Shown: positions 25,194 through 34,939, counted from the stretch's first letter. The stretch is DNA of 36,205 nt from Muribaculaceae bacterium (GCA_023662835.1 JAMPII010000021.1:1-36205); one strand, 5' to 3'. Notes: generated by a model from the letters alone, not told the origin. Translations and numbers: made by a program.

Positions 25194-26426
25194 TTACTGC
25201 TCAGTTTCGCAGTCGTCGTATTTTTGGAAAAGGAAGTCGTTGTAGGGGAATCTCATAGTATGAACCTCCTTGGCTTTCTCGTACAGGATTTCTTTCAGTT
25301 TGTCGATGTTTATTTGCTTTTTTGCCGATATGAAAACGCAGTCGGTAGTTCCCAAACGCCTGCGCCATGAGGTCTCAAGCTCGTCGAGCGATATATTTTC
25401 CTTTGAACGGGGCGTCAGATCGTCTTCATCTTTGGGTGTATAAGAAAATGCATCGATTTTGTTGAAAACCATTATCATTTTTTTTCCCGACAAGTCGCCG
25501 CAAATTTCCGATAATGTTTTATTTACAACCTCAATCTGTTCTTCAAACTGAGGGTGGCTGATGTCGACTACGTGAAGCAAGATATCTGCATCGCGTACTT
25601 CGTCGAGTGTCGATTTGAATGAGTTCACAAGGTGGGTTGGTAACTTGCGAATAAACCCCACGGTGTCGGTGAGCAGAAACGGCAAGTTGTCGATAATAAC
25701 TTTGCGTACGGTAGTGTCTAATGTGGCAAAAAGTTTGTTTTCGGCAAAAACATCACTTTTGCTCAGTAGATTCATCAGCGTCGACTTGCCAACATTAGTG
25801 TAGCCAACTAGGGCAACGCGCGTCAGTTTGCCTCTGTTTTTGCGTTGTATCGATTTTTGACGGTCGATATTTTGCAATTCTGTTTTGAGCCTGGAAATTT
25901 TATCGAGAATTATTCGTCGGTCTGTCTCGATCTGGGTTTCACCGGGACCACGCATTCCGATACCTCCTCGCTGGCGCTCGAGGTGAGTCCACATTCTAGT
26001 TAATCGTGGAAGTAGATATTGGTATTGAGCCAGCTCAACCTGAGTCTTGGCGTTGGCTGTTTGGGCACGTTTGGCAAAGATGTCGAGAATAAGGCTGGTG
26101 CGGTCGAGAATCTTTATCTTCAGTTCATTTTCCAGATTGGCAACCTGCTTCGAAGTGAGGTCGTCGTCGAATATTGCAAGCTCAATCTCGTTATCTTCAA
26201 CATATTGCTTTATTTCGTCTAGTTTCCCTTTGCCTACATAGGTACGCGGATTGGGAAAATCGAGGCGTTGCAAGAACATCCGGTATATAGAGGCCCCGGC
26301 TGTGTCGGCCAGAAAAGCCAACTCGTCTAGATACTCCTTTGCTTTCGTTTCGTTTTGTTGTTGTGTGATCAAACCTACGAGAACAGCGCGTTCGGGCAGT
26401 TGATCGTTTATTGTAGTGTCTATCAT
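25194..26426 (-). CDS. hflX: ribosome-associated GTPase HflX
   Basis: A 410-residue GTPase that splits or rescues stalled 70S ribosomes in other bacteria. The N-terminal HflX domain (about 15-125) is followed by the glycine-rich linker GGIGMRGPGETQIETDRR (154-171). The G domain has GYTNVGKS (G1, 208-215), DTVGF (G3, 254-258), NKID (G4, 322-325) and SAKK (G5). An insertion of about 30 charged residues between G4 and G5 (TPKDEDDLTPRSKE) lengthens it relative to E. coli. It overlaps the S41 protease stop by 4 bp and continues into DUF4954. Confidence 0.95.
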   Translation of the reverse strand: MIDTTINDQLPERAVLVGLITQQQNETKAKEYLDELAFLADTAGASIYRMFLQRLDFPNPRTYVGKGKLDEIKQYVEDNEIELAIFDDDLTSKQVANLENELKIKILDRTSLILDIFAKRAQTANAKTQVELAQYQYLLPRLTRMWTHLERQRGGIGMRGPGETQIETDRRIILDKISRLKTELQNIDRQKSIQRKNRGKLTRVALVGYTNVGKSTLMNLLSKSDVFAENKLFATLDTTVRKVIIDNLPFLLTDTVGFIRKLPTHLVNSFKSTLDEVRDADILLHVVDISHPQFEEQIEVVNKTLSEICGDLSGKKMIMVFNKIDAFSYTPKDEDDLTPRSKENISLDELETSWRRRLGTTDCVFISAKKQINIDKLKEILYEKAKEVHTMRFPYNDFLFQKYDDCETEQ

Positions 26427-28030
26427 AGACCTATAATTTTATTGTATTCTTGCGGGTTGTTTATTATTGAGAGCGCTTCGATAAACACAGGCTCCTGGTG
26501 ATTATCGATCATATAATATGATCCGGAATCGTATAAATCGCGCGCCAGCAGGGCTTTCAATGTTCGGCGTATGGTTGGCTCGCTTTTGTTGAATTGTTCT
26601 TCATTGTAGACAATACCGGCGTTTTCGGCCTGATTTTTAAGTTGGTCGATCATCTGGTCGGTTACCTCGAAATTCTGGTCGAAATCGCGGTTGACAGGAT
26701 ATTTTTTCATCAGTTGCTTCCTGTTCTTGTCGAGATAGTTGAGGGCATATTGAATGAATACGCCTTTCGACATTATCTCTTTATAATAAGGCGTAAACCA
26801 TGTGGTGTCGAGCGCAACAAATCTGTCGGGTAAAATTCCGCCTCCACCATAAACAACTCGGCCGGTACGCAAGGTTTTATAAATTAATGAATCGGCAACA
26901 TGAATGGAGTCGCGATGCATCAGCTCGCCGTTTTGCAGACGGTTCTTGAGGTCGGAATAATAGTCGTCCTGTTGCCCCTTAACATAGGGGCGTTGAATTG
27001 AACGGCCTGATGGGGTGTAATACTTGGCCGTTGTCAGGCGGATCATAGAACCGTCGGGCATTTGGAACGGACGTTGTACTAGACCTTTGCCGAATGTGCG
27101 GCGCCCAACAATTACTGCGCGGTCGTGGTCCTGCAGCGCTCCGGCGAGGATTTCGCTAGCCGAGGCTGAATTTTGGTTCACCAACACCACTATGCGGCCG
27201 TCGAAGTTGCTCACCTGACGTGCCAGATAATCGTGACGTGGCGAATGCTCGCCTTCGGTGTAAACAACCATGTCGCCGCGGTTGAGGAATAGTGAAGCAA
27301 TTGAATGGGCTGCGTTTAGGTAGCCTCCGGTGTTGTTCTGAAGATCGATTAGCAGATTCTGCATACCCTGCTTGGTCAGATTGCGCATCGCTTCCTTGAA
27401 TTCGTCGTAGGTGTTTTCGGCAAAACGAGAAATACGTATGTAGCCGGTTTTGTCATCGGCCATATACACCGACTCAACGCTGTGAATAGGAATATCGTCG
27501 CGGGTAATGACAAAATCGATAGGCTTGGACTCACCGTTACGGAGTACTTTAACGTTGACTTTCGTTCCCTTGGGCCCGCGCAAACGTTTCATAATGTCGC
27601 GCTGTTTCATCTTCACTCCGGCTACAATTGTGTCGTTTACCTCAATGATGCGGTCGCCGGGCAAAATGCCAACTCGTTCCGATGGACCTGACGCTATGGT
27701 AGAGATTACATAGATTGTGTCTGTCGACATGTTGAACGAGATGCCGATGCCGGAAAAATTACCATCAAGAGGCTCGGTGAGTTCTTTTGTTTCCTCAGCT
27801 GTTGTATAAGCAGAGTGGGGGTCGAGAGTTTTCAGCATGGCGCGGATTGCTTCGTCGGCAATGGTGTCGCCGTTGACCGGTTCCATATAGAAGCGCTCAA
27901 TTAATCCTTGCACATATTGCAATTTTTTTGCCGGTGGAAATTGCATGTACTGTGCCGACAAATTGAATTGCGACAATATCAACAGCACTGCTGTTGCTAT
28001 GAGAATCTTGAATAAGTTATTTTTGGTCAT
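26423..28030 (-). CDS. S41 family C-terminal processing protease (CtpA-like)
   Basis: From the ATG at 28030 this is a 535-residue periplasmic serine protease. A longer frame reaching 28132 would overlap coaD and lacks a signal sequence, whereas MTKNNLFKILIATAVLLILS is a clear signal or anchor. A PDZ domain (about 90-180) contains the GILPGDRIIEVND loop. The catalytic core has the Ser in NSASASE (287-293) and the lysine in TFGKG (K315), the S41 Ser/Lys dyad. The segment NTGGYL (233-238) lines the active site. About 200 C-terminal residues complete the CtpA fold. Substrates are unknown; a role in envelope protein processing is likely. Confidence 0.93.
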   Translation of the reverse strand: MTKNNLFKILIATAVLLILSQFNLSAQYMQFPPAKKLQYVQGLIERFYMEPVNGDTIADEAIRAMLKTLDPHSAYTTAEETKELTEPLDGNFSGIGISFNMSTDTIYVISTIASGPSERVGILPGDRIIEVNDTIVAGVKMKQRDIMKRLRGPKGTKVNVKVLRNGESKPIDFVITRDDIPIHSVESVYMADDKTGYIRISRFAENTYDEFKEAMRNLTKQGMQNLLIDLQNNTGGYLNAAHSIASLFLNRGDMVVYTEGEHSPRHDYLARQVSNFDGRIVVLVNQNSASASEILAGALQDHDRAVIVGRRTFGKGLVQRPFQMPDGSMIRLTTAKYYTPSGRSIQRPYVKGQQDDYYSDLKNRLQNGELMHRDSIHVADSLIYKTLRTGRVVYGGGGILPDRFVALDTTWFTPYYKEIMSKGVFIQYALNYLDKNRKQLMKKYPVNRDFDQNFEVTDQMIDQLKNQAENAGIVYNEEQFNKSEPTIRRTLKALLARDLYDSGSYYMIDNHQEPVFIEALSIINNPQEYNKIIGL

Positions 28031-28095
28031 GATAAATAGTTGAATATTTGCATTTAAACAAACTTTGCGAGCATTTCGTTTAGCTTGGCTGCAAT

Positions 28096-28554
28096 TTATT
28101 CTGGCACGAATGCACTGACATCGTAGCCGCAACGGTCGAGATCGCGAACCATTGTCGAACTGATATATTGTAGCTCGGGAAGGGTGAATAGAAGCACCGT
28201 CTCGATTCCGGCTATCTTACGGTTTGCATAAGCCATGTTTTGTTCATATTCATAGTCGGCTACAGTGCGTACGCCACGGAGTATAAATCCGGCATTGTAT
28301 TTGCGGGCAACGTCGACTGTTAAACCTTCGTAGCTGATAACTTCAACTTCACTTCGGTTGGCCATAATTCCGGCTATGTGTTCAACTCGCTCAGCCGTTG
28401 GACGGTAACAACGTTTACTGTCGTTAACTCCTACGGCAATTATGATTTTGTCGAACAGTTCTAATCCACGTTCGACAATCGATTGATGACCAATTGTGAA
28501 GGGGTCGAAAGTGCCCGGATATATAGCTATGCGTTCATGAGATTTGTGAATCAT
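28096..28554 (-). CDS. coaD: pantetheine-phosphate adenylyltransferase
   Basis: A 152-residue enzyme from the ATG at 28554 that adenylates 4'-phosphopantetheine to dephospho-CoA, the penultimate step of CoA synthesis. [12 protein letters not shown] (12-23) holds the T/HxGH nucleotidyltransferase motif with H23, and ISSTMVRDL (131-139) is the C-terminal ATP-binding motif. [13 protein letters not shown] (92-104) matches the substrate loop. A TTG two codons upstream is a weaker start. The gene overlaps the parE 3' end by 20 bp, so the two are translationally linked. No other CoA gene is nearby. Confidence 0.96.
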   Translation of the reverse strand: MIHKSHERIAIYPGTFDPFTIGHQSIVERGLELFDKIIIAVGVNDSKRCYRPTAERVEHIAGIMANRSEVEVISYEGLTVDVARKYNAGFILRGVRTVADYEYEQNMAYANRKIAGIETVLLFTLPELQYISSTMVRDLDRCGYDVSAFVPE

Positions 28555-30478
28555 CTTCAATTACCAGATTGTTTATAATAAAATCCTGACGGTCGGGCGT
28601 GTTTTTTCCCATATAAAATTCAAGCAGTTTGTCAACGGCGTCTTCTTTGCGAAGCGTAACCTTGTCGAGCCGCATGTCGGGACCGATAAATCCGCGGAAT
28701 TCCTCGGGAGATATTTCACCAAGACCTTTGAATCGTGTTATTTCTGCCTTATCGCCCAGTTTAGCTATTGCGGCAAGGCGTTCTTCGTCGTTATAGCAAT
28801 AGAATGTCTCATCGGAACCTTTTGCTGATTTTTGTTTTGCGCCCAGCCGACGGGTTGTTGTTCGGTTTCTGACGCGGAACAAGGGGGTTTGGAGCACGTG
28901 AACATGCCCCATTTTAATCATGTCGGGGAAGAATTGCAGGAAATATGTGAGTAGCAGCAGGCGGATATGCATTCCGTCGACATCCGCGTCGGTTGCGATT
29001 ATAACCTTGTTGTAGCGGAGGTTCTCGATGCTTTCGTCGATATTTAGGGCTGCGCGAAGGAGTGCGAATTCTTCGTTTTTGTACACTTCGGGCAGCGGCA
29101 TGCCAAATGTGTTCAATGGCTTGCCTCGCAGTGAGAACACGGCCTGAGTTTCGACGTTGCGTATTTTTGTTATTGAACCTGCTGCCGAGTCTCCCTCGGT
29201 GATGAATATTGAGGTTTCTTGCTTTAAGTCTTCGTCGCCTTTTGTGTCGTTGAGGTGCAGGCGGCAATCAAGGAGTTTCTTATTGTGGATAGCTATTTTT
29301 TTAGCTTTTTCGCGCACCGACTTTGTTAATCCGGCAACAGCTTTCCGATCGCGTTCGTTCTGTTGTATTTTTTTTAGGAGAATGTCGGCTGTGTCAAGGT
29401 CGATATGGAGGAAATCGTCGAGTTCCTTTTTAATGAAATCGCCAACAAATTTCACAATTGTTGGCCCTTCGGGAGCGATGTCACGCGACCCAAGTTTTGT
29501 TTTTGTCTGCGATTCGAACTGTGGTTCTTGAACTTTTATCGATATTGCCGCAGCAATGCCGTCGCGTATGTCGGCATAGTCGAAATTCTTTCCATAATAT
29601 TCCTTGATAGTGCGTGACATAGCTTCGCGAAACGCCGACAAGTGGGTGCCGCCTTGGGTAGTGTGCTGGCCGTTTACAAAGGAATAATATTCTTCGCCAT
29701 GTTGGTTTGTATGGGTTATTACTACCTCAATGTCGTTCCCATGCAGGTGGATAATGGGGTAGAGTGTCTGGGCTGTAAGTCGCTCATTTAGCAGGTCGAG
29801 CAATCCGTTGCGCGATGAATAGCGTTTGCCGTTGAGGTAAATGTTGAGGCCGGTGTTGAGATAGGTATAGTTTTTTATAAGTTGAACGATATAGGCCTCG
29901 CGGTAGATGTAGTCGCGAAACAGTGATTGGTCGGGCGTAAATGTTACCGATGTGCCATTTGGCTCGTCGGTTGGGATTATTCCGGTGTCGGATAGCTTCT
30001 CGCCGCAACAATATGTTATTGTACGAGCCTCGTTTTGCCGGCATGAGGTAATGGTGAATTGGGTGGATAAAGCGTTTACGGCTTTTATGCCCACTCCATT
30101 GAGACCTACTGATTTTTTGAAAGCGGAGGAATCGTACTTCGCGCCTGTATTCATGCGCGACGACACATCTTCAAGCTTGTCAAGTGGAATGCCACGGCCA
30201 TAATCGCGCACCGATACAGTTTTTTCTGTAACATCAATGTCGATTTGCTTGCCGTTGCCCATCATGAATTCATCGATGGAGTTGTCGATAACCTCTTTCA
30301 AAAGCACGTAAATGCCGTCGTCGCTTTGCGAACCGTCGCCGAGTTTCCCGATATACATGCCCGGGCGCAGACGGATATGCTCGCGCCATTCAAGGGTCTT
30401 AATGTTGTCGGAAGTGTAATCGGTTATGGCTTCCTGCGATTTATCGGAGGGTATGGGAGTAGTATCGTTGCTAGTCAT
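28535..30478 (-). CDS. parE: DNA topoisomerase IV subunit B
   Basis: A 647-residue type IIA topoisomerase B subunit, the ATPase half of the enzyme that decatenates daughter chromosomes. The GHKL ATPase domain has the N-box EVIDNSIDE (62-70) and the G1 box DYGRGIP. The TOPRIM domain has EGDSAAGS near 424-431 and DADVDGMH near 493-501. The C-terminus [13 protein letters not shown] favours ParE over GyrB of Bacteroidota. The ATG at 30478 is preferred over an in-frame TTG at 30499, because a -7-like element overlaps the latter. coaD overlaps its 3' end. The parC partner is not in the window. Confidence 0.9.
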   Translation of the reverse strand: MTSNDTTPIPSDKSQEAITDYTSDNIKTLEWREHIRLRPGMYIGKLGDGSQSDDGIYVLLKEVIDNSIDEFMMGNGKQIDIDVTEKTVSVRDYGRGIPLDKLEDVSSRMNTGAKYDSSAFKKSVGLNGVGIKAVNALSTQFTITSCRQNEARTITYCCGEKLSDTGIIPTDEPNGTSVTFTPDQSLFRDYIYREAYIVQLIKNYTYLNTGLNIYLNGKRYSSRNGLLDLLNERLTAQTLYPIIHLHGNDIEVVITHTNQHGEEYYSFVNGQHTTQGGTHLSAFREAMSRTIKEYYGKNFDYADIRDGIAAAISIKVQEPQFESQTKTKLGSRDIAPEGPTIVKFVGDFIKKELDDFLHIDLDTADILLKKIQQNERDRKAVAGLTKSVREKAKKIAIHNKKLLDCRLHLNDTKGDEDLKQETSIFITEGDSAAGSITKIRNVETQAVFSLRGKPLNTFGMPLPEVYKNEEFALLRAALNIDESIENLRYNKVIIATDADVDGMHIRLLLLTYFLQFFPDMIKMGHVHVLQTPLFRVRNRTTTRRLGAKQKSAKGSDETFYCYNDEERLAAIAKLGDKAEITRFKGLGEISPEEFRGFIGPDMRLDKVTLRKEDAVDKLLEFYMGKNTPDRQDFIINNLVIEDDSQIS

Positions 30479-30496
30479 AATGTTGGTAATAACCAA

Positions 30497-30504
30497 CAAA
30501 TTTA
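30497..30504 (-). promoter_or_regulatory. possible -7 element before parE
   Basis: TAAATTTG on the minus strand fits TAnnTTTG and would start transcripts near 30490, 12 nt before the parE ATG. There is no TTTG at the -33 position. A short TTGGT/ACCAA inverted repeat (30483-30496) lies in the would-be leader. Confidence 0.3.
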
Positions 30505-30527
30505 CGAAAAAATACGGAAACTAGTTG

Positions 30528-31403
30528 TTAAAATTTTTTATCGTGCGATATATGTGCTTGCTGTTTGAACTGACGGAGTAATTCTGCTGCTTTTTGACGG
30601 GTTTCGGTACTCATTACCGATTCTGCAAAAATTGAATAAATATATTCAATGGCTACTTCGGAGGGGTGCACCATATTGGCAGCATAGAAGCGATAATCGC
30701 GCAAATCGTCGATCATTATCTCATAGGCTGGGAAATAAATCGCATTATCGGGGAAGTCGGCTACCAGGCGATCAATTGCGAGCAGAAGTGTGGATTTGCT
30801 TATACTGTTGCCGTGTGCGCCGTCGGCCAGATGACGAATGGGGCTGACTGTGAATATGATTTTTTGCTGTGGGTTGCGTGCAAGCAGTTCGCGTATCATT
30901 TTTTTCCACAATCCGTGGATTTGGGTTGAAGCCAGCATCTCGCGGCTGAATGTGTCGGGATGGAGTTTGTGGCAGTTGCCAACAATTTGGTTTGTAGCGC
31001 GGTGACGGAAAACGTAAGCAGTTCCGAAGGTAATAATCAGGGCTGAAGCATGAGCCAGTTTATCGGCGGCGAGGGTTGTGGCTGAGTTGATTTTTTGCAG
31101 GCATTGTTCTGGCGTATCGGCGCTGAATCTGGAATGGTGGTTGAATGAGTGCCATTTCCCTTGGTGCTCGAAAATGTCGTCAATGGTGTAGGGCCTACGA
31201 TATAGGATGTCGAGTAGGGTAGATGCTATAGACGCAGGGTTGTACAGAGTGCCGCAGGGGTTTACGGCTACGTCGAATCCGTGTTGCAAAAGTTTTGCAC
31301 CGATATTGTCGGTAAAGCAGGATCCGATCATTATAACGGGGCGCTTGTGATCGATGATGCCGCTAAGGCCTTTTAGCGGGGCTATGGCAGTTCTGAATTC
31401 CAT
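30528..31403 (-). CDS. GSCFA domain-containing protein
   Basis: A 291-residue protein named for its GSCF motif, here at residues 27-30 in MIGSCFTDNIG. The GSCFA family resembles SGNH/GDSL hydrolases, with a nucleophile serine in the first block; a later TVSPIRH (around 195-201) block and HPSEVAIEYI near the C-terminus would supply further conserved residues including a histidine. The substrate is unknown. There is no signal peptide, so it appears cytoplasmic. It follows the OmpA-type lipoprotein by 3 bp and precedes parE by about 50 bp, so it is part of the long minus-strand series. Confidence 0.88.
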   Translation of the reverse strand: MEFRTAIAPLKGLSGIIDHKRPVIMIGSCFTDNIGAKLLQHGFDVAVNPCGTLYNPASIASTLLDILYRRPYTIDDIFEHQGKWHSFNHHSRFSADTPEQCLQKINSATTLAADKLAHASALIITFGTAYVFRHRATNQIVGNCHKLHPDTFSREMLASTQIHGLWKKMIRELLARNPQQKIIFTVSPIRHLADGAHGNSISKSTLLLAIDRLVADFPDNAIYFPAYEIMIDDLRDYRFYAANMVHPSEVAIEYIYSIFAESVMSTETRQKAAELLRQFKQQAHISHDKKF

Positions 31404-31406
31404 TCG

Positions 31407-33374
31407 TTAGTACATTTGATAGTCGATTGACAATACCTGAAACTCTGTACGCCGGTTAATTTGGTCGGCAACCTCCTGGTCTTCTTCGCTTAGAGCTTCA
31501 ATAAATTCCGGTGTTAACACGTCGCCCTCCTTAAACTGAGGATACAAACGAGCCAATCGTTTTGTGATAGTTTTCGGCCGTGATTTACCGTAGCCTTGTG
31601 GCTGTAGGCGCTTGGAGTTTATGCCTGCTTTTACAAGGTAGTCGATTACTGACTGGGCGCGTCGTTGCGATAGTCCGATATTATACTCTTCACTGCCCCA
31701 ACGATCGGTGTGTGAGGCCATTTCGATTGTGACATTGGGATTGTCGCGAAGCACCTGTGCCATTGAGTCGAGGGCGGTTTTCGATTCGGGTCGTAACGTT
31801 GCTTTGTCAAAATCATAGAAAATGTTGTCGACAACGTTGGGTTTGTTTATTGACGCCAGCACGAAATCTACATTGTATTCGGCATCCTCTTCGGCCATGT
31901 CCGATTCGAATTCTTGCTTTGCGTTCAGATAGCCCCTGGCTCCAGCTAGCATCACGTAGTGTACACCGCGCTGCAGGGGAAATGAGAATGTGCCGTCGGG
32001 CTTGCCTATGGCTTTTTGGTTGGATCCGTCGTCGCCGATTATTCTTATAACGGAGTTGGGCACGGGTTCTTCGTCTTTGTCAACTACAACTCCACTTATG
32101 TTTATTTTCAAATCGGGTAGTTCGAATGAAAATATGTGATCATATCCTCGTCCGTCGGTTCTGTTGGAACTGAAAAATCCTGATTCGCCTTTCCCGAAAG
32201 TGATTCCAAAGTCGTCAGAAGCCGAGTTGATAGGCGCTCCCATATTTACGACTTTCCAACCACCCAAAGGAGTCATTTGAGCACGAAATATGTCGAGCCC
32301 GCCTAAACCGGCGTGGCCGTCGCTGGAAAAGTACAGCACCGAATCGGAGCGCATGTATGGAAATTCTTCGTTACCCGGAGTATTGATGAACTCGCCAAGG
32401 TTTTCCAACGTGCCAACACGCTCTTTTAGGTTTATACGCCATATATCTTTTCCCCCGTAGCCGCCGGGCATATCGGAGCAGAAATAGAGCCAGTTCCCGT
32501 CGGGCGAAACGGCAGGATGTCCGTAGCTGGAAAGTGTGTCAGCTGTTATCTCGAACTTAACGGGGGCGCTCCAAGAGGCGTCGGAACGCTGTGATGTGAA
32601 TAACTCAACGGCTGTATGGGCGTTAATTTCGCGTCGGGCGCGGGTGAGATACATGGTTGAACCGTCGGGTGAAAAGGAGATAATGCCTTCTTCGTGGTCG
32701 GTGTTAAGCTCGCCTTCGGCTGGCTGTGGACGCTCCCATTGCCCGCGTTCGTTCTTCTTTGCCATCCATATATCGTGCTTTTTCATACCGGTGATTTCGC
32801 TGCGGTGTGTGCCGTTTACCTTTTCGTTGGTTGTTGTGAAGTATAGCACTTCGTAGTCGCTGCCCGGAAGAAACATTGGGGCAAAGTCGGCTCGGCGTGA
32901 GTTGAACAGCTTGGCATTTTTTACAATGTAGCGTGTGGGGTTTTGTTTTATGTTCATGCCTAGGCGGCATCCTGCGATTCCGGTTAATGCGGTGGCTGAA
33001 TCGGCCGGATGCGTTGCCAGATAATCGTTGTAAGCCATTTCTGACTCGCGATATTTGCCTTCGGCTTGCATAGCTTCGGCCATGTATAGGATTGCGGTCG
33101 AATCGGGATAGCCGTAGCGGATTGCGTTTTGGAAGGCGGCTGTCGCGCGGGCGTTCATGCTCAACTTACGATAGCATAGCCCCATTTTGTAGGCAACCTC
33201 GCCTCGCAGGGGTCTTTCCTCACGTTGAGTCAACTTGTTGTATACCTTTCGGTAAGTTTTTTGCGCGTCGTAATATTCGCCGCGTTCCATTTGTTCGTTG
33301 GCCACGGAAAGTTTCGCGCCCGAGCAACCCGACAAAACTAGTAATATAATGAGTATTAATGGGAATCGATTCAT
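31407..33374 (-). CDS. TPR / beta-propeller / OmpA-domain lipoprotein, PorE-like
   Basis: From the ATG at 33374 this is a 655-residue lipoprotein with a perfect lipobox LSGC (C17). The in-frame start at 33410 would be TTG and would hide the signal peptide. Domains in order: TPR-like repeats (about 20-135), a PD40/WD40-like propeller (about 165-415, repeats such as SPDGNWLYFCSDMPGGYGGKD), a carboxypeptidase-regulatory-like domain (about 420-500) and a peptidoglycan-binding OmpA domain (517-650) with HTDRWGSEEYNIGLSQRRA. This order matches PorE of the Porphyromonas T9SS, but related proteins with other roles share it. A roughly 35-residue insertion lies inside the OmpA domain. Confidence 0.9.
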   Translation of the reverse strand: MNRFPLILIILLVLSGCSGAKLSVANEQMERGEYYDAQKTYRKVYNKLTQREERPLRGEVAYKMGLCYRKLSMNARATAAFQNAIRYGYPDSTAILYMAEAMQAEGKYRESEMAYNDYLATHPADSATALTGIAGCRLGMNIKQNPTRYIVKNAKLFNSRRADFAPMFLPGSDYEVLYFTTTNEKVNGTHRSEITGMKKHDIWMAKKNERGQWERPQPAEGELNTDHEEGIISFSPDGSTMYLTRARREINAHTAVELFTSQRSDASWSAPVKFEITADTLSSYGHPAVSPDGNWLYFCSDMPGGYGGKDIWRINLKERVGTLENLGEFINTPGNEEFPYMRSDSVLYFSSDGHAGLGGLDIFRAQMTPLGGWKVVNMGAPINSASDDFGITFGKGESGFFSSNRTDGRGYDHIFSFELPDLKINISGVVVDKDEEPVPNSVIRIIGDDGSNQKAIGKPDGTFSFPLQRGVHYVMLAGARGYLNAKQEFESDMAEEDAEYNVDFVLASINKPNVVDNIFYDFDKATLRPESKTALDSMAQVLRDNPNVTIEMASHTDRWGSEEYNIGLSQRRAQSVIDYLVKAGINSKRLQPQGYGKSRPKTITKRLARLYPQFKEGDVLTPEFIEALSEEDQEVADQINRRTEFQVLSIDYQMY

Positions 33375-33414
33375 GATTGCGAATGGTCGTTCTACTGTAT
33401 AACGCAGCAAATGC

Positions 33415-34023
33415 TCATTTTATTTCATTGTCAGAAACCGATGTGCCGTCGATGGCGGAAATTTTTTCAACCAGCTGCTGCGCATGGTCGCGCCTTATGC
33501 GGAGAACCATGCTACAATTGTTGTCGAACTGTTGGCTGATAATTTGAGCTCCGCTATCCTTAACCAGTTTCATAACGGAGTTCATCGATAAATAAGGATA
33601 TGTGAAATTGATTGCTGCCGTTTCGTGTAGCTCTATTATATTGCCTGCCAAGATAGCTTCGCGCGCGGCCTCCCGATAGGCTGAAATTAGACCGCTGGTT
33701 CCTAGTTTTATTCCCCCGAAATATCGCACAACAATTATTATGATGTTTGTTAGCTGAAAAGAATTTATCTGGCCGAGTATAGGCTTGCCGGCTGTCCCGG
33801 ATGGCTCGCCGTTGTCGTTGCTTTGGAAGGTTTTTCTGTCTGCGCCGAGCATGTAGGCCCAGCAAACGTGACGCGCGTCGTGGTATTTATTCTGATACTC
33901 TGTTATTGCGTCTTTTGCTTCGGCGGTTGTTTCAATTGGTATTGCAAAGGCGAGAAATTTACTCATTTTTTCGCGATACCATCCTTCGGCCGGGGATTCG
34001 AGAGTTAAATATGTGTCGGCCAT
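33415..34023 (-). CDS. YigZ/IMPACT family protein
   Basis: A 202-residue member of the YigZ (UPF0029/IMPACT) family. The family signature appears as NDNGEPSGTAGKPIL (69-83), followed by the strand and loop VVRYFGGIKLGTSGLISAYR. The C-terminal part (about 140-200) corresponds to the DUF1949 ferredoxin-like domain. Eukaryotic IMPACT regulates a translation-control kinase; the bacterial role is not settled. The ATG at 34023 lies 4 bp after the SDR stop, so the two are co-transcribed, and the PorE-like gene starts 40 bp later. Confidence 0.92.
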   Translation of the reverse strand: MADTYLTLESPAEGWYREKMSKFLAFAIPIETTAEAKDAITEYQNKYHDARHVCWAYMLGADRKTFQSNDNGEPSGTAGKPILGQINSFQLTNIIIIVVRYFGGIKLGTSGLISAYREAAREAILAGNIIELHETAAINFTYPYLSMNSVMKLVKDSGAQIISQQFDNNCSMVLRIRRDHAQQLVEKISAIDGTSVSDNEIK

Positions 34024-34027
34024 TGTA

Positions 34028-34879
34028 CTATACGTAAATCATTTTACGGGTTATGCCTCCGTCGATAACGATGTTCTCGCCATTGATGAACGAGTTTTCT
34101 TCCATAGCGAGCCATAGGCATGTGCGCGATATGTCCTGTGGGGTTCCAACCCGGTTTGAAGGGTGCTGGCGGTGCTCGTCGGGCGTAAGGGCGTTGTAGT
34201 TCTTCGTCTCGATCCATCCCGGCGAAATGGAATTGACTGTAACGCCCATATTTGCAAACGACATCATAAGCGAATGCGTGAGAGCGATGATTCCTCCTTT
34301 CGATGTGGAGTAGGCTTCAGTGCCGGGTTCGCTCATGAAGGCGCGTGTGGAGGCTATGTTAATTATTCGGCCATATTTTTCAGGCACTGCCAAAGAACGA
34401 CGGTGAGTATATAAAAAACGCGACGTTATGAAAGCCGGCCGCAGGTTTGTTGCAATAATACGGTCGAAATCGGATGCTGTGCAAACGTCGAGCGATTTGA
34501 ATTCGCTGATGCCTGCATTGTTCACTATTATGTCGATGTCGCCCCAGGAATCAGTAATTTTTTTGAGACATGATTCCAATGCCTCGGGGTTGGTTATGTC
34601 AACGTGATAAAATTGTGCGCCTGTGGCCTGGGCGGTGATATTGCCGTTTTTTGTGTCAATGTCGCAGAAGGCAACGTTGCAGTTGGCATTGCGGAATTCG
34701 GTAACAACGGCTTTTCCTATGCCATTGGCTCCGCCGGTAACAAATACACGCCGCTGAGGGAACTTGAACGATATTGTTCCGGCTTTTTGCCCGTTAGGTG
34801 ACAATCGCGGCTGGTAATGCTTGCGATACGTTCCCCGACGGTACTCTTCCATTTTGTTCTCCAGATAGTTGTCTGCCAT
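34028..34879 (-). CDS. SDR family oxidoreductase
   Basis: A 283-residue classical short-chain dehydrogenase. The Rossmann nucleotide motif TGGANGIG is at 48-55, NNAG at 120-123, and the catalytic Ser177, Tyr190 and Lys194 (YSTSK) are in place; D73 in FCDID suggests NAD preference. The substrate is unknown. An N-terminal extension of about 40 residues, rich in Tyr, Arg and Lys, precedes the fold; the internal Met at residue 10 is an alternative start. The ATG lies only 13 bp past the ROK terminator hairpin, and no promoter is visible between them. Confidence 0.93.
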   Translation of the reverse strand: MADNYLENKMEEYRRGTYRKHYQPRLSPNGQKAGTISFKFPQRRVFVTGGANGIGKAVVTEFRNANCNVAFCDIDTKNGNITAQATGAQFYHVDITNPEALESCLKKITDSWGDIDIIVNNAGISEFKSLDVCTASDFDRIIATNLRPAFITSRFLYTHRRSLAVPEKYGRIINIASTRAFMSEPGTEAYSTSKGGIIALTHSLMMSFANMGVTVNSISPGWIETKNYNALTPDEHRQHPSNRVGTPQDISRTCLWLAMEENSFINGENIVIDGGITRKMIYV

Positions 34880-34891
34880 AAAATATTGTAA

Positions 34892-34922
34892 AAAGGCGCA
34901 CCGTGATTTGCGGCACGCCTTT
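34892..34922 (-). terminator. intrinsic terminator after the ROK kinase gene
   Basis: AAAGGCG (34892-34898) pairs with CGCCTTT (34916-34922), and an inner CCG/CGG extends the hairpin. On the minus strand it is followed by TTACAATATTTT; with the T-rich arm this forms a U-rich tail. On the plus strand CGCCTTTATTATA follows, so it could act in both directions. Confidence 0.7.
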
Positions 34923-34939
34923 ATTATACTATGTCGTTT

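Noticed and set aside
28031-28132. N-terminal extension of the S41 protease to 28132
   Set aside because: It would overlap coaD by 37 bp, is rich in Arg and Cys and hides a clear signal peptide that starts at the ATG at 28030.
33375-33410. Longer start of the PorE-like lipoprotein at 33410
   Set aside because: The codon is TTG and the extension would move the perfect lipobox away from the N-terminus.
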